Shown: one piece after another, positions 1-8,909 of the stretch
Numbering within the stretch: the first letter of the stretch is position 1
Layout of the letters: each line of letters opens with the position of its first letter
Source: Levilactobacillus zymae
Lineage (GTDB): Bacteria > Bacillota > Bacilli > Lactobacillales > Lactobacillaceae
Length of the DNA stretch: 64,000 nucleotides
Direction: 5' to 3'
Assembly (NCBI RefSeq): GCF_032190635.1
Contig: NZ_JAVLAS010000001.1
Location: 62,001 to 126,000, forward strand
The notes under the pieces: generated by a model
The model's database searches: none
The model's input: the letters and a program-made list of their open reading frames with translations, nothing else
Told to the model about the DNA's origin: nothing
Position numbers and translations under genes: made by a program

Positions 1-1
1 C

Positions 2-439
2 TTACCCGCCGACAAGGTGACCTACGTCAAGAAGTTCCAAGACCAAGGACGCAACGTGGCCTTCGTGGGTGACGGGATCAACGACAGTCCTTCGTTAGCT
101 ACCGCCAATATCGGGATCGCCATGGGTGGCGGGACCGACGTGGCCATCGAAACCGCCAACGTAGTCCTGATGCAATCCAGCTTCACTGCTTTGAACCACG
201 CGGTGGGGTTAGCCCGGAAGACGTCCGCCAACACCAAGCAAAACATCACCATCGCCATTCTGACCGTGGCCTTCCTGCTGATTGGCTTAGTCTACGGTTA
301 CATCTACATGGCTAGCGGGATGTTCGTTCACGAGGCCTCGATCCTAGTCGTAATCTTCAACGCCATGCGCTTAATTGGTTACAAGCCCCGGGTCGCTAAG
401 CAGCAACCCGCCGTCAAGCAACAATTAGCCACGAATTAA
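2..439 (+). CDS. Heavy-metal P1B-type ATPase, C-terminal part (5' end outside window)
   Basis: This is the last ~145 residues of a metal-exporting or importing P-type ATPase of the cytoplasmic membrane. The frame is open to the left edge, so the true start lies outside. The hinge motif [11 protein letters not shown] of the phosphorylation domain is at about residues 23-33 of the fragment, followed by the conserved [15 protein letters not shown] stretch. Two membrane segments follow (about residues 77-97 and 108-122), as expected for the last helix pair of P1B pumps. The final helix carries [15 protein letters not shown]. This is the metal-selectivity region, but I cannot assign Cu, Zn/Cd or Co from it alone. 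The tail is Lys/Gln/Pro rich. A strong terminator follows 17 bases after the stop codon. Confidence 0.9.
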   Translation, partial: LPADKVTYVKKFQDQGRNVAFVGDGINDSPSLATANIGIAMGGGTDVAIETANVVLMQSSFTALNHAVGLARKTSANTKQNITIAILTVAFLLIGLVYGYIYMASGMFVHEASILVVIFNAMRLIGYKPRVAKQQPAVKQQLATN

Positions 440-456
440 CTTCACCATCCAAAAAG

Positions 457-494
457 GTGACCAGGCTGCCCAATCCGGGTAGCCTGGTCACTTT
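457..494 (+). terminator. Rho-independent terminator of the P-type ATPase gene
   Basis: A 15-bp near-perfect stem (GTGACCAGGCTGCCC pairing with GGGTAGCCTGGTCAC, one G-U) is followed by TTT. It ends the rightward ATPase transcript. Confidence 0.85.
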
Positions 495-514
495 GACGTT
501 ATGGCTGATCACCT

Positions 515-567
515 AAAACGCGCTAGTTACTTTTTTCGCTCTTCAATTCAACCTGACTTTAGCGCGC
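515..567 (-). terminator. Possible weak terminator of the NEAT gene
   Basis: On the minus strand a GC-rich arm (TAGCGCG) just past the stop codon at 575 can pair with CGCGCTA at 519-525, followed by TTTT. The loop is long (about 35 nt), so this is a weak call. Confidence 0.3.
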
Positions 568-574
568 TAACGCG

Positions 575-1434
575 TTAATGGCGGCGGGCAAACCAACCCA
601 GACTGCTGACGAGTCCTAACACGCCCACGATACCGCCGCCTAACCCCCATTTAACCCCGGCGCCAACCGAAGCCCCCTGGGTCCGAAAGTCTTGTTGGGC
701 CTGGTTCCGAGTGGCCGGAGCACGGGTGGGTTGGGCCGAGCTAGCGGTCACCGCGGCCGCCGCAGTCGCGGTAGTCGGGTGGTGGGGCGTTGTTCGCTGG
801 ACCCGGCGTGCCGGCTTAGTCCGCTTAGCGGTGGTCGCTTGGGGCGCTGAGGTCGTCCGCTTAGCCGCTGAACTAGCCGTAGTGGCTACACTACTACTCG
901 AAGACGCTACGGGAGTAGTAGTGTTGCGCCTTTTTTTGCTGCACTAACCTGACTCGCTGCGGTCGCAACGGGGACCACGCGGGTGTGCGCCCGGGTTAAT
1001 TTAGGGACCTGGGACGCCTTAAACTTAAAGGTCACGGTGTGCGTCGCCTTGTAAACGTGCAAGACGTTGATCGACAGCTTAGCGTTGATTTTCTTCTTCA
1101 GATTTTTCGCGGTAAACGTGTAATAGACGTTGGAGTTTCCCGCCTTATCCCGGACCTTCCGGACGTTTTGCGGTTTCGTACCGTTGACCTTTACCACTTG
1201 TACCGGGAACTTTCCCAGCGTCTTCGCCGTCTTGAGGTGCATGGTGACGCGGTAGCGCCCGCCCTTGACCGTCACCTTAGCCGGCCGGACAAAGTACTTA
1301 CTAGCCATCGACGTCTTATTACTCCCAGAGGTCAACGTTGAATACGTCACCGACTTGGCCTGGGCCGTGGTCGTCAATCCCAACGTTCCCAGTGCCAACA
1401 CCGCTACCGTTAAAAGCCAATTTTTTCGCATCAT
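575..1434 (-). CDS. Secreted NEAT-domain protein; membrane-anchored form made only by a -1 frameshift
   Basis: Residues 1-26 form a signal peptide ending in AQA. Residues 27-145 look like a NEAT domain, the haem-binding fold of Gram-positive iron acquisition: SMASKYF at 42-48 matches the SxxxxY helix region, and Y128-K-A-T-H132 sits where NEAT domains carry YxxxY, so the first Tyr ligand is kept and the second is His. The zero frame stops at 907 after 175 residues. At 931-937 it crosses A_AAA_AAA, and in the -1 frame it continues for 118 residues through a Ser/Thr/Ala/Pro/Arg-rich linker to a single membrane helix (about residues 262-280) with an RRH tail, ending at 575. The 286-residue product would be membrane-anchored without LPXTG. 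The intact composition of the -1 frame argues it is meant to be read. Alternatives are homopolymer phase variation, recent mutation or a missing A in the sequence. Confidence 0.75.
877..937 (-). promoter_or_regulatory. Candidate programmed -1 frameshift signal
   Basis: On the minus strand the zero-frame codons are GCA AAA AAA GGC, so the slippery heptamer A AAA AAA is in the right phase (931-937). A 6-nt spacer (GGCGCA, 925-930) leads into a perfect 12-bp stem ACACTACTACTC / GAGTAGTAGTGT (913-924 with 888-899) with a 13-nt loop containing the zero-frame stop TAG. The loop bases CCGTAG (907-912) are complementary to CTACGG (877-882) just 3' of the stem, so a pseudoknot is conceivable, although loop lengths are tight. 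The stem pairs Thr codons with Ser codons of a repetitive linker, so chance complementarity is possible. Confidence 0.6.
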
Positions 1435-1464
1435 GATTCCCCCATTTTTCTAAATTTCGTGCAA

Positions 1465-2646
1465 CTACCGCCGGTTAAACGTCCAGGTGGTCGCTGGCGC
1501 CGGTGCCGCGGCCGTCTTCACCACGTGATTTTTAGCATTGACCACTTTAAAACGCTTATCCGTGGTAAACCGCAGGTACAGGGTCTGGCGCTTCGCGTGC
1601 CGTGGCGCGTAGGTCACCTTCCAAAAGGTCGTGGTCCGTGGTGTCACGTGGTAAGTAGCGTAGGCCACGCGGGTCTTGACGGCCTTCCCGTGGCGGTACA
1701 CTTTCTGGGTGAGCCCGGTCTTTTGACTAAAGGTCCAAATTTGTGTATACCCCTTAGTTCCCGTCGCCTTCCAGGTTCCCGTGGGGGTCTTAACCGTCCA
1801 TTTCGCCGGTCGACTAGCGGCCTGTTTGGTTTTCTTTTTAGTTTTTGGCTGTTTAACCGCCGCTTGCCGCACCGTTACCGTCTTGGTGGTCGTGATCTTC
1901 GCCTTCGTCGCGGTAATGGTCAACTTGGTCTTGGCCGGCTGGGACTTAGCCAACTTGACGGTATACTTCCCCGCCCGGTTGGCCGTCGCCGTGCCCAACG
2001 TAGTGCCGTGCCGCTTGACCACTACTTTTGCCCCCTGACTAGTCAGCCCGGTCACCGTTTTGGTCCGGTTAGTCACGGCCTTCACCGTCAGTCGGGGTTG
2101 CGTGACCGTTTGGACGGTTGTTGGCGCCGGGGTAGTCACCACTGGCGTGACGGTGGCCGCCGGCTCGGTGGTCGTACTTGGAGTTGGCTGAGTGACCGTC
2201 GCCGGTGGCGTTGGCACCTGTGTCGGGACCCCACTCCAATCGAGTACGATCAACGCCGACTGCGTCATCGCCCCCATCGGCGTGTCTAGGCTAAACGTTA
2301 CGGGAACACTGGTCTGGGCCGTGTCTAGCGTGAAGACCAGCGCCGCACCGCTGACCGCATTTTGGCCCGCCACCGTGACCGTCTTAATGTATTTTTCGGC
2401 GTTATTTTGCATGGCCAAGTTAACCTGAGCCTGCCCGGCCGTCACGGTAGCCTGCGCCGTGCTGGCAAAGAATGATGCCGCCGTTGACGGTTGATTCCCC
2501 GTCGTTTTAACCAAAGTTGCCGGAATGGTGTAAGTGCCGTCGGCCAAGGTGCTGGCTTGTGCCGGTGTGGTGGCGCTTACATTTAACAGTACCAAAACCG
2601 TGGCTACCAGGCTCAAGCAGCCCGTCCAGATCCATTTTATTTTCAT
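1465..2646 (-). CDS. Secreted protein: degenerate NEAT-like domain, Ig-like domain, shared C-terminal domain
   Basis: 393 residues. A signal peptide (1-32, ending TTPAQA) is followed by a region (about 33-150) that begins DGTYTIPATLV and has the strand pattern of a NEAT domain but lacks a clear Tyr haem ligand. A Pro/Thr/Val linker (151-185) leads to a bacterial Ig-like domain (about 186-260, ending in the AGKYTVKL strand), then a Lys-rich linker. The C-terminal domain (about 280-393) starts VKTPTGTWK and ends TWTFNRR; it is clearly homologous to the end of the next gene leftwards in transcription history (2845-3660). There is no LPXTG or membrane anchor. It lies 30 bp upstream of the NEAT gene on the same strand, so the two may be co-transcribed. 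The role is inferred to be at the cell surface; ligand unknown. Confidence 0.75.
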   Translation of the reverse strand: MKIKWIWTGCLSLVATVLVLLNVSATTPAQASTLADGTYTIPATLVKTTGNQPSTAASFFASTAQATVTAGQAQVNLAMQNNAEKYIKTVTVAGQNAVSGAALVFTLDTAQTSVPVTFSLDTPMGAMTQSALIVLDWSGVPTQVPTPPATVTQPTPSTTTEPAATVTPVVTTPAPTTVQTVTQPRLTVKAVTNRTKTVTGLTSQGAKVVVKRHGTTLGTATANRAGKYTVKLAKSQPAKTKLTITATKAKITTTKTVTVRQAAVKQPKTKKKTKQAASRPAKWTVKTPTGTWKATGTKGYTQIWTFSQKTGLTQKVYRHGKAVKTRVAYATYHVTPRTTTFWKVTYAPRHAKRQTLYLRFTTDKRFKVVNAKNHVVKTAAAPAPATTWTFNRR

Positions 2647-2781
2647 ATGTAGTCCCTCCCAAAAACCATTGTCTTAGAACATCTTTAGTTTACCACAAGT
2701 TTTAAATAGTATTCGTTATGAACCGCTCATTTATGATATTATCATCAGCGTTAACTTATTTATCATGTGATTAATGACCAC

Positions 2782-2813
2782 AAAAAAACGACAACTCCCC
2801 TGGGGAGTTGTCG
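2782..2813 (-). terminator. Terminator of the 2845-3660 gene
   Basis: A perfect 12-bp stem (CGACAACTCCCC / GGGGAGTTGTCG) with a one-base apparent loop is followed on the minus strand by seven T. It separates the 2845-3660 gene from the two genes further along. Confidence 0.85.
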
Positions 2814-2844
2814 CTGATGCCTAGTTGCCTAGGCCTAATTCAAC

Positions 2845-3660
2845 TTACTTTTTAGTGAACGTCCAGTTAGCCGCTGGGGCAACGCCGGCCGTGGTCTTAA
2901 CGACTTGGTTCTTTGAGTTAACGATCTTGAACTTCTTCGCGGACGTAAAGCGCAGGTAGAAGCTCGAGCTCTTCTTAGCGTTCTTTGGCGTGTACGTGAT
3001 CTTCCAGAACGTTGGCGTCTTAGCGTTTACCTTGTAGGTCGCGTAAGAAACCAGGGTCTTGACCTTCTTACCGTTCTTGTACAGGGTTTGGTTAAAACCA
3101 GTCTTTTGGGTGAAGGTGAAGACTTGTGAGTACTTGTTGGCCGTGTTGGACTTCCAAGTGCCCGTAGGCGTCTTAACGGAGAAGCTAGCCGTAGACTTCT
3201 TAGTCGACGTGGTCTTCTTGGCCGTGGTCTTCGTCGTCGTCTTCTTGGTAGACGTGGTCTTCTTCGTAGCCGTCTTAGTGGCGGCAGCTTGAACCCGGAT
3301 GATCCGGTAGAAGTACGCCTTGGTCTTTGGGTTCGTCGCGTAGACGTAGACGTTGCTGTTCTTCTTCAAGGTTTTGGACAACTTAGCGGTGTACTTTCCC
3401 GTCTTGCTGGAAGCCGTGGCCGTAGCCAGGTTCTTCTTCGCATTCTTGGTACTCTTGACGGTAATCTTGGACCCCTTCGTCGCGGTCCCCTTAATCGTCT
3501 TCGAGTTGTTATAAATAGCATTGACCTTTAAGCTAGGACTAACGTAGGTCGACGTGGTCTTCTTCGTTGCCGCGTTAGCCGTGATGCCAGTTGCCGGTAC
3601 CGTTGCGCCTAAAGTGGCTACCGTTACCAAGCCAGTTAATGCAACCATAAATTTCTTCAT
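2845..3660 (-). CDS. Secreted Ig-like repeat protein with Thr/Lys linker and shared C-terminal domain
   Basis: 271 residues with a signal peptide (1-30, ending ANA). Residues about 41-126 resemble a bacterial Ig-like fold (ITVKSTKNAKK, GKYTAKL). A low-complexity Thr/Lys linker at about 127-163 (repeats of TKKTTS) is wall-spanning in style. Residues 164-271 form the domain shared with 1465-2646: SVKTPTGTWKS, YSQVFTFTQKTGF, TFWKITYTP, FYLRFTSAKKFKIVN and WTF near the end. The calculated charge is strongly basic. No sortase motif is seen, so it is either released or held by charge. Codon use is more biased (AAG, ACC, GTC) than in the rhamnoside island, suggesting good expression. The function is not known to me; the family is a lactobacillar secreted protein of unknown role. 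Confidence 0.75.
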   Translation of the reverse strand: MKKFMVALTGLVTVATLGATVPATGITANAATKKTTSTYVSPSLKVNAIYNNSKTIKGTATKGSKITVKSTKNAKKNLATATASSKTGKYTAKLSKTLKKNSNVYVYATNPKTKAYFYRIIRVQAAATKTATKKTTSTKKTTTKTTAKKTTSTKKSTASFSVKTPTGTWKSNTANKYSQVFTFTQKTGFNQTLYKNGKKVKTLVSYATYKVNAKTPTFWKITYTPKNAKKSSSFYLRFTSAKKFKIVNSKNQVVKTTAGVAPAANWTFTKK

Positions 3661-3816
3661 TATTCTGACTCCTTCAGTTACCGGCAGATCACCACCGGCT
3701 AATTTATTAATCGACTCGTAGTATAACAGATTTTTTACAATTTAGTGCGCTAATATTGAGAGTTTAATAAAAATTAAGTGTCCCATGACAAAATTCACGT
3801 TGCTGATGATTATCAG

Positions 3817-4794
3817 TCAGGATTTTATCTTTTCACGCGGATTTTTATGATAGTATTGTCGATATTTTTTGTAGAAAAAGGTCTTATTGGTCATCCCCAC
3901 CTGCGTAATGATTTTATCCACCGGCATCTGCGTTGACGCTAGCAAGGTGTGGGCGTGCAGGATGCGTTGTTTGGTTAACACATCCGAAAAGGTTTCTCCG
4001 ACCGTTTCGCGGAATAAATTACTGAGATAATTCCGATTGTAGCCGTATTTTTTCGCAATGTACCCCAAACTAATGTCCCGGTCATTATCGTTAATGTCTT
4101 GTAGAATCTGGGTAATCAGTACCTGCGACTTAGACAGCGGACGATCCACATTAACCGCATAATTCCGAACTAATTGGGCAATCAAGATGGACAGATAGGA
4201 TTTAATAATCGTATCCGCATATTCCCTTTGTAGGTAATATTCCTCAATAATTCGGTCTAGGGTTTCTTGAATCTCCCGGCCATTTTCTCGGCGAAATAAC
4301 AGATAAGTCGATTTATTCCCCAGACCAATTTTACGATTAACCAGAAATTCATAGAGCACACTGCGGCTACTTCGCAAGCTGTTGAGTAAATCAATATTAA
4401 TGGTTCGATCCTGAAATAAAATATTAATGAGCAGATCATTGGTTCCCAGGTACCCAATCGAGTGCGCACAGCCCACGTCCAGTAAAATCAAATCGCCCGT
4501 ATTTAAATGGACCGGTTGACCTTGCACAATTTCATCGGCTTCCCCACGTAACATGTAGTTAACTTCCAAAAAGGTATGGGTGTGGGTGGGATAAGGGGCG
4601 TAGCGATTATGCTTACTAATATAGATGTTTTTATTGCGAAAAAAGTAATTATTCAAAACCAACGTTTGCTTCCGTTTCGTGAGGTTACTGTCATACGCCG
4701 CTAACGGCATATCGTTATGAAATTCGTAGTTCTTTAGTTGCTCCTTTTCAATCTTGGTCAGCTTCATTAACTGATTTAAAATATTATCCAGCAT
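3817..4794 (-). CDS. AraC-family transcriptional regulator of the rhamnoside cluster
   Basis: About 325 residues from the chosen ATG at 4794, which has AAGGAG ten bases upstream; a longer frame reaches 4863 but lacks a ribosome site. The N-terminal half has a cupin-like sensor (HNRYAPYPTHTHTFLEVNYMLRG, shown here in part: PTHTHTFLE) typical of sugar-responsive AraC proteins. The C-terminal ~100 residues hold two helix-turn-helix units (IAKKYGYNRNYLSNLFRE and the VGMTNKTFFYKKYRQ region). It is the last gene of a leftward cluster with a permease, a rhamnosidase and a symporter, so it is inferred to sense a rhamnoside or rhamnose and control these genes. Base composition is noticeably more AT-rich than in the neighbouring surface-protein genes. 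Confidence 0.88.
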   Translation of the reverse strand: MLDNILNQLMKLTKIEKEQLKNYEFHNDMPLAAYDSNLTKRKQTLVLNNYFFRNKNIYISKHNRYAPYPTHTHTFLEVNYMLRGEADEIVQGQPVHLNTGDLILLDVGCAHSIGYLGTNDLLINILFQDRTINIDLLNSLRSSRSVLYEFLVNRKIGLGNKSTYLLFRRENGREIQETLDRIIEEYYLQREYADTIIKSYLSILIAQLVRNYAVNVDRPLSKSQVLITQILQDINDNDRDISLGYIAKKYGYNRNYLSNLFRETVGETFSDVLTKQRILHAHTLLASTQMPVDKIITQVGMTNKTFFYKKYRQYYHKNPREKIKS

Positions 4795-4877
4795 CGCGCC
4801 ATCACTCCTTGTTAGCCAAAAACATCCCATAAGTCGTTGAGACCCATGGAATGTTTTTCGCAACTATTTACGCTTAA

Positions 4878-6206
4878 TTAAGCCCCTTGCACCGTGTGCG
4901 TCGGGTGTGTTTGGTGAGGCTGATCCTCCTTCTTCTCGTCTTCGGCGCTGAGCATATGGTATTTCTTCTCAGCCTGAATCATCCCGAAGCCTGCCAAACC
5001 AAAGATGACAACCACACCAACGAAGCCCCACATGGTGGTCTTAATTGTACTTGGCAAAACAAGTAGCGGCGTCACAATGGCGAGTAATCCGCACAGGAAT
5101 CGCGAAAATCCATTGATAAACCCTTGAATACTTGCCCGCACTTCGGCTGGGAATGATTCTTGCGTCCAAACCTTATAGATAGCTTCACCGGAAAGCATAC
5201 TCCCGACACCCCAGATTAGCATAAAGGCGACAATCAAGGCAATGGAATCGCTACCAAAGATAGCTAAACCACCCATGGCAACTAAGGCAAAGACCACCCC
5301 AATCGCAAACCAGGTATTGCGCTTAGCCGAACCGGCAATGGTAACGTAGATCCCTAAGATGAAGAGGGCCGCAATGTGCAACCCTAGGCCAATCCCGGTC
5401 GAAAGGGTCTGTGAAGCCCCCGCCTTAACCAGTACGAACGTCGTGAATTGACCCCAAGTGTTCGCCACGAAGTTCCAAAAGACGTAGTAGATTAAGATCA
5501 ATGCAAAGAGGTACAGATACTTCTTGTGACCGGGCGTCTTAAACAGTGTCCGAATCACGGATGGCTTGACACTCGCTTCTTCAGCTTGGCCGGCCACTGC
5601 ATCCAGGCGTTCTTGCGCCTGAACGTGCAGCCCTCTGATTGTCCGTGAAGAAGTCCGCCAAAGCCAAATGATTGCGGCAATCACGGCGAACAACCCGAAT
5701 ACGGCTCGCCCACCGGCAACGCTCATCGCGGAAACCGCAAAGGCTGCCCCCGTCGACACGAATTGCCCGGCTTGCCAAAAGATTTACGTGGACGCCACCA
5801 TCTGTGACGCCATCTTTTGATTAGGCGCGTCCCGCGAAATCACGGCTAGTGAGACTGGTAGATCCGTCCCCGACGCGACCCCGGCAATCACGGTCCCTAA
5901 CAGTAACATCATAAAATTAGAGGAGAACACACAAACCAACGCCCCAATAGCATAGACGAGATTAATCCAATTAAAGACGCCAATAATCCCAACTTTATCC
6001 GCAAAGCGACTCCCGAAAATCGACCCAAAAGCAATCGCAAACGTTAAGGCCCCCGAGATAATCCCAACTTGTCCGTTAGTCAGATGTAACCCCGTTTGCC
6101 AAACCGTAATCGTGCTGGCCAACCCCACAATAATTCCTGATCCCAAAACGGATCCGAGACCAGCCGCGGCCGTTAAGCCCCAATAATTCCCATACTTTTT
6201 CATCAT
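4878..6206 (-). pseudogene. MFS sugar permease interrupted by an in-frame TAA codon
   Basis: Reading from 6206, the first 140 residues (MKKYGNYWGLTAAAGLG, then the GSRFADKVG loop of MFS transporters) end at a TAA at 5784-5786. The very same frame continues without any shift (IFWQAGQF, then GTG or later codons) for another ~300 residues to 4878, giving a normal 12-helix transporter of about 440 residues. A single C-to-T change of a CAA (Gln) codon would explain the stop. It sits between the AraC gene and the rhamnosidase, 15 bp downstream of the latter, and so was probably an uptake system for the released sugar or the glycoside. The GPH symporter at 8910 may now do that job. Readthrough or a split functional protein is less likely. 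Confidence 0.85.
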
Positions 6207-6221
6207 GATGGTGTTCCTCCA

Positions 6222-8882
6222 TTATTTGTAGATCAGATCATAGCGACCCGATGGTAACGTAAGCTGACTGTGTTCACTCGCGGCTGACACAACCGCCGCT
6301 TGATCCTTCACTTCAACGATCTGACTTGCTTGTGGCAACTCAATCTGTACCCGTGAATTCATCGGAACGTTGACCTTAATATGTTTCCGGTCGCCTTCCA
6401 GGGTATACTCGGCCTGGATGATGCCCTTGGCACTTGGCGTCGTCACCTTCAGGTGCGTTAAATCCCCCGGTTGAATTCGCAACCGGAATAGCTTGAATCC
6501 TGGTTCCAACGGGATAATGCCCATAATTCCCTGAACAATGGTCAGTCCCGGTGTCGCCCCCCACGGGTGAGAAAGGGTTAGATTCGGCTTGTAATAGTTA
6601 CTCCAAGCTTCCGGGGCAATGGTGGCCCCGAGATGCTTGAGAATTGCCGCAAAGGTCTTGTGATCCTGGTGATCATCCGTATTGGTTAACAACCGTAACG
6701 CGTCTTCCGAATGCCCCGTATCAATTAGACCCTTCAGCATAAAGTAGATAAAGTAAACGCTGCCAATAAACTCGCCGTCGTTCGCCACAAAGTGACTTAA
6801 CCGATCGGCCATGGTCTGCCCGTCATACACGCCGTAGCATAAGGCATAGGCCGAAGAGTGATGGGCCGCGTGTTGGTTAACCGTTAAGTCTGCGTTCAAC
6901 GAATCGTGATAAACCCCACGCTTAGCATCGTACAGGTAAGCGATCATTTGTTGCTTAATGGTCGCGGCCCGCTGCTCGTAAAAGTCTTGATCGGCAGGGT
7001 GTTGTGTGACCGCCGCAATCCGACTCATCAGCTGATAAACCCCACAGTAAATGGCGTTAAACGGCGTGTTATACTTCCCTTCAACGAATCCGTCACGTTC
7101 CCTAATCGGCCAGTCAATGAGCCCATTGCCCGTCACTAACCCGACTTTTTCGTCAAAGTTATCCTGACCATCGGCACCCCGGTTAAACTTTTCTCGCAAA
7201 ACGGCATACCGTTTTTCTAGTAACGTCACATCATTGGTGTAGAGATAATCTTGCCAGGCCATCTCAACGTTAAATAACTTATAGTCTTCCGGCCAAGTGG
7301 GATTATCCAACAAATAATCGATGGAGTGCCGAGCTAACGAGTAATGCGACGACAAGACGTAACTCGTGTTCCCATTAACCAGTAAGTCACCCTCATAGGG
7401 TTTACGTTCCCGTGCCTGGGAATCCACGTAGACGTCCTGATTCGTGGCCTTAATCGTGTACTTCGCCAGGTTATATTCCTGATTTAGCAAGTCGTCACTG
7501 CTGTGGAATAACCCTTCATCTGGATCAAAGGGCTGTTGAAGGGCCCAACCACGAAGACTATCCGGCGTTAGGTCGCCGGCAAAGCCGGTTACCTCAACGT
7601 ACCGAAAGTTCTTCATCTGTAAGGTCCTAAAGTTGTTTTCACCCGGCACCAGTGTCCAGGTCTCGATATAGTCCGGCCCACACGCTAAGTGGTGGCGGAC
7701 CCGCCCTTGCGCGGTCAACTGTTCTCCCATCACCACGTTCAGCCGCTGAATTTGCGCGCTCTTGAGGTGCACTTGTAAACTACCGATGATTTCTTTCCCT
7801 AAGTCAATTAGGTAATGTTGCGGTCCCAATTGCGTCACCTGGGCGGGTAAGTCCGTCGTCAGTACCCGGCAAGTATTCTCACTGCGGTACGGGCACAGAA
7901 CCTCATCGGTAGCGACTAATGACGCCGTTTCGTTATATTTAGCCTGGGACCATTCCCGATCATTAAAATCGACCGCAGTCCAATCCTGGGGGAAGTAACG
8001 CATATCCACATTTTCAGATACCATGCCAAAATACAGACTACGCATCCGAACCCCAGAGTCGCCGAACGCGTTACTGCCGTCCAGTGACTTCCAGGTTTCA
8101 TCGGTCACCATGACCGTTTGCTGTGTTCCGTTATTTAGGTAAAGTTTTAGCTGCGCCCAGACCGCCCGGCGCGCCGACTGTCCCGTAGCCAATACCCCCA
8201 CGACGTTAGTGCCGTCATTTAGGTCTTCCGTGACTTCGTAGTCGTTATAATAAATCGCCGTTTGTGACGTTCCTTGGTAGTGCGCTTGGGGGCGGGCCGA
8301 GCCGACACCCACAGCCTGACCATTAAGGTATAAATCAAAGCCCTGAGCTAATACCGGCTCGTTACCCCGAGAAAACGCCGTGATAATCGCCGTATCCACG
8401 TTCAACGTTTGCAAGTCAAACTGGGGACTTCTCAGAAACACCACGTTACCCAAATGAGGTAGCTCTTCGCCCTGAGTTTTCGTGGAAGCATCCCAAATAC
8501 CGTGGTTAGGGGCTAGTGTCAACGGGGCTTGGCAGATAAATTTATTGGGTTGCGAGAAGTCACTGACCGTTTCAAAATTGTCGCGAATACGGACCTGCCA
8601 ATAATACAATTCGCCAGGAACTAATAATTTGTCTAAACTCGGGACTAACACAGCCGAATTTTGAGCGGATTCGATCCACCCGCTGCTAAACAAATAATCA
8701 CGATTAGCGAGTTGATATAAGCGCTTGGAGGCCACGATCTCATAGGCCGTTTGAAAACTCCCTGACCGATTGCTGTGATCCCACCAACTAAAGCGAGGGT
8801 GGGTAACGTTGTACGCAAACTCTAATAAATTAACATTTAAGTGTGTCGGCTGTAATAGTCGATCTCCTACAGAATTAACCAC
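6222..8882 (-). CDS. Alpha-L-rhamnosidase, glycoside hydrolase family 78
   Basis: 886 residues, the usual length for GH78. It has no signal peptide, so it acts in the cytoplasm on imported rhamnosides such as flavonoid glycosides. Domain order fits the family: an N-terminal beta-sandwich (to about 120), a rhamnosidase N domain (about 140-330), a jelly-roll linker, an (alpha/alpha)6 catalytic barrel (about 450-790) and a C-terminal beta domain (GDRKHIKVNVP region). The catalytic barrel has the family signature D-x3-R-x-E-x5-GD as DSQARERKPYEGD at 487-499, whose Glu is the expected general acid. Further along, WYNYYKPN-like and SHPWGATP motifs close the active site. It lies 27 bp downstream of the GPH symporter gene and 15 bp upstream of the broken permease, so these form one operon. 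Confidence 0.9.
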   Translation of the reverse strand: MVNSVGDRLLQPTHLNVNLLEFAYNVTHPRFSWWDHSNRSGSFQTAYEIVASKRLYQLANRDYLFSSGWIESAQNSAVLVPSLDKLLVPGELYYWQVRIRDNFETVSDFSQPNKFICQAPLTLAPNHGIWDASTKTQGEELPHLGNVVFLRSPQFDLQTLNVDTAIITAFSRGNEPVLAQGFDLYLNGQAVGVGSARPQAHYQGTSQTAIYYNDYEVTEDLNDGTNVVGVLATGQSARRAVWAQLKLYLNNGTQQTVMVTDETWKSLDGSNAFGDSGVRMRSLYFGMVSENVDMRYFPQDWTAVDFNDREWSQAKYNETASLVATDEVLCPYRSENTCRVLTTDLPAQVTQLGPQHYLIDLGKEIIGSLQVHLKSAQIQRLNVVMGEQLTAQGRVRHHLACGPDYIETWTLVPGENNFRTLQMKNFRYVEVTGFAGDLTPDSLRGWALQQPFDPDEGLFHSSDDLLNQEYNLAKYTIKATNQDVYVDSQARERKPYEGDLLVNGNTSYVLSSHYSLARHSIDYLLDNPTWPEDYKLFNVEMAWQDYLYTNDVTLLEKRYAVLREKFNRGADGQDNFDEKVGLVTGNGLIDWPIRERDGFVEGKYNTPFNAIYCGVYQLMSRIAAVTQHPADQDFYEQRAATIKQQMIAYLYDAKRGVYHDSLNADLTVNQHAAHHSSAYALCYGVYDGQTMADRLSHFVANDGEFIGSVYFIYFMLKGLIDTGHSEDALRLLTNTDDHQDHKTFAAILKHLGATIAPEAWSNYYKPNLTLSHPWGATPGLTIVQGIMGIIPLEPGFKLFRLRIQPGDLTHLKVTTPSAKGIIQAEYTLEGDRKHIKVNVPMNSRVQIELPQASQIVEVKDQAAVVSAASEHSQLTLPSGRYDLIYK

Positions 8883-8909
8883 TTCTAAATTCCTCCAAAC
8901 TTTACACGA

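Noticed and set aside
711-947. Plus-strand open frame rich in Ala/Val/Trp
   Set aside because: It is the antisense shadow of the Ser/Thr/Arg linker read in the -1 frame of the NEAT gene.
1459-2289. Plus-strand frame of 276 codons rich in Arg/Gly
   Set aside because: Antisense of the 1465-2646 secreted protein; composition is typical of a GC-rich shadow frame.
3180-3290. Thr/Lys repeats resembling a CRISPR-like or tandem DNA repeat
   Set aside because: The repetition is at codon level in a low-complexity linker; there are no regular spacers.
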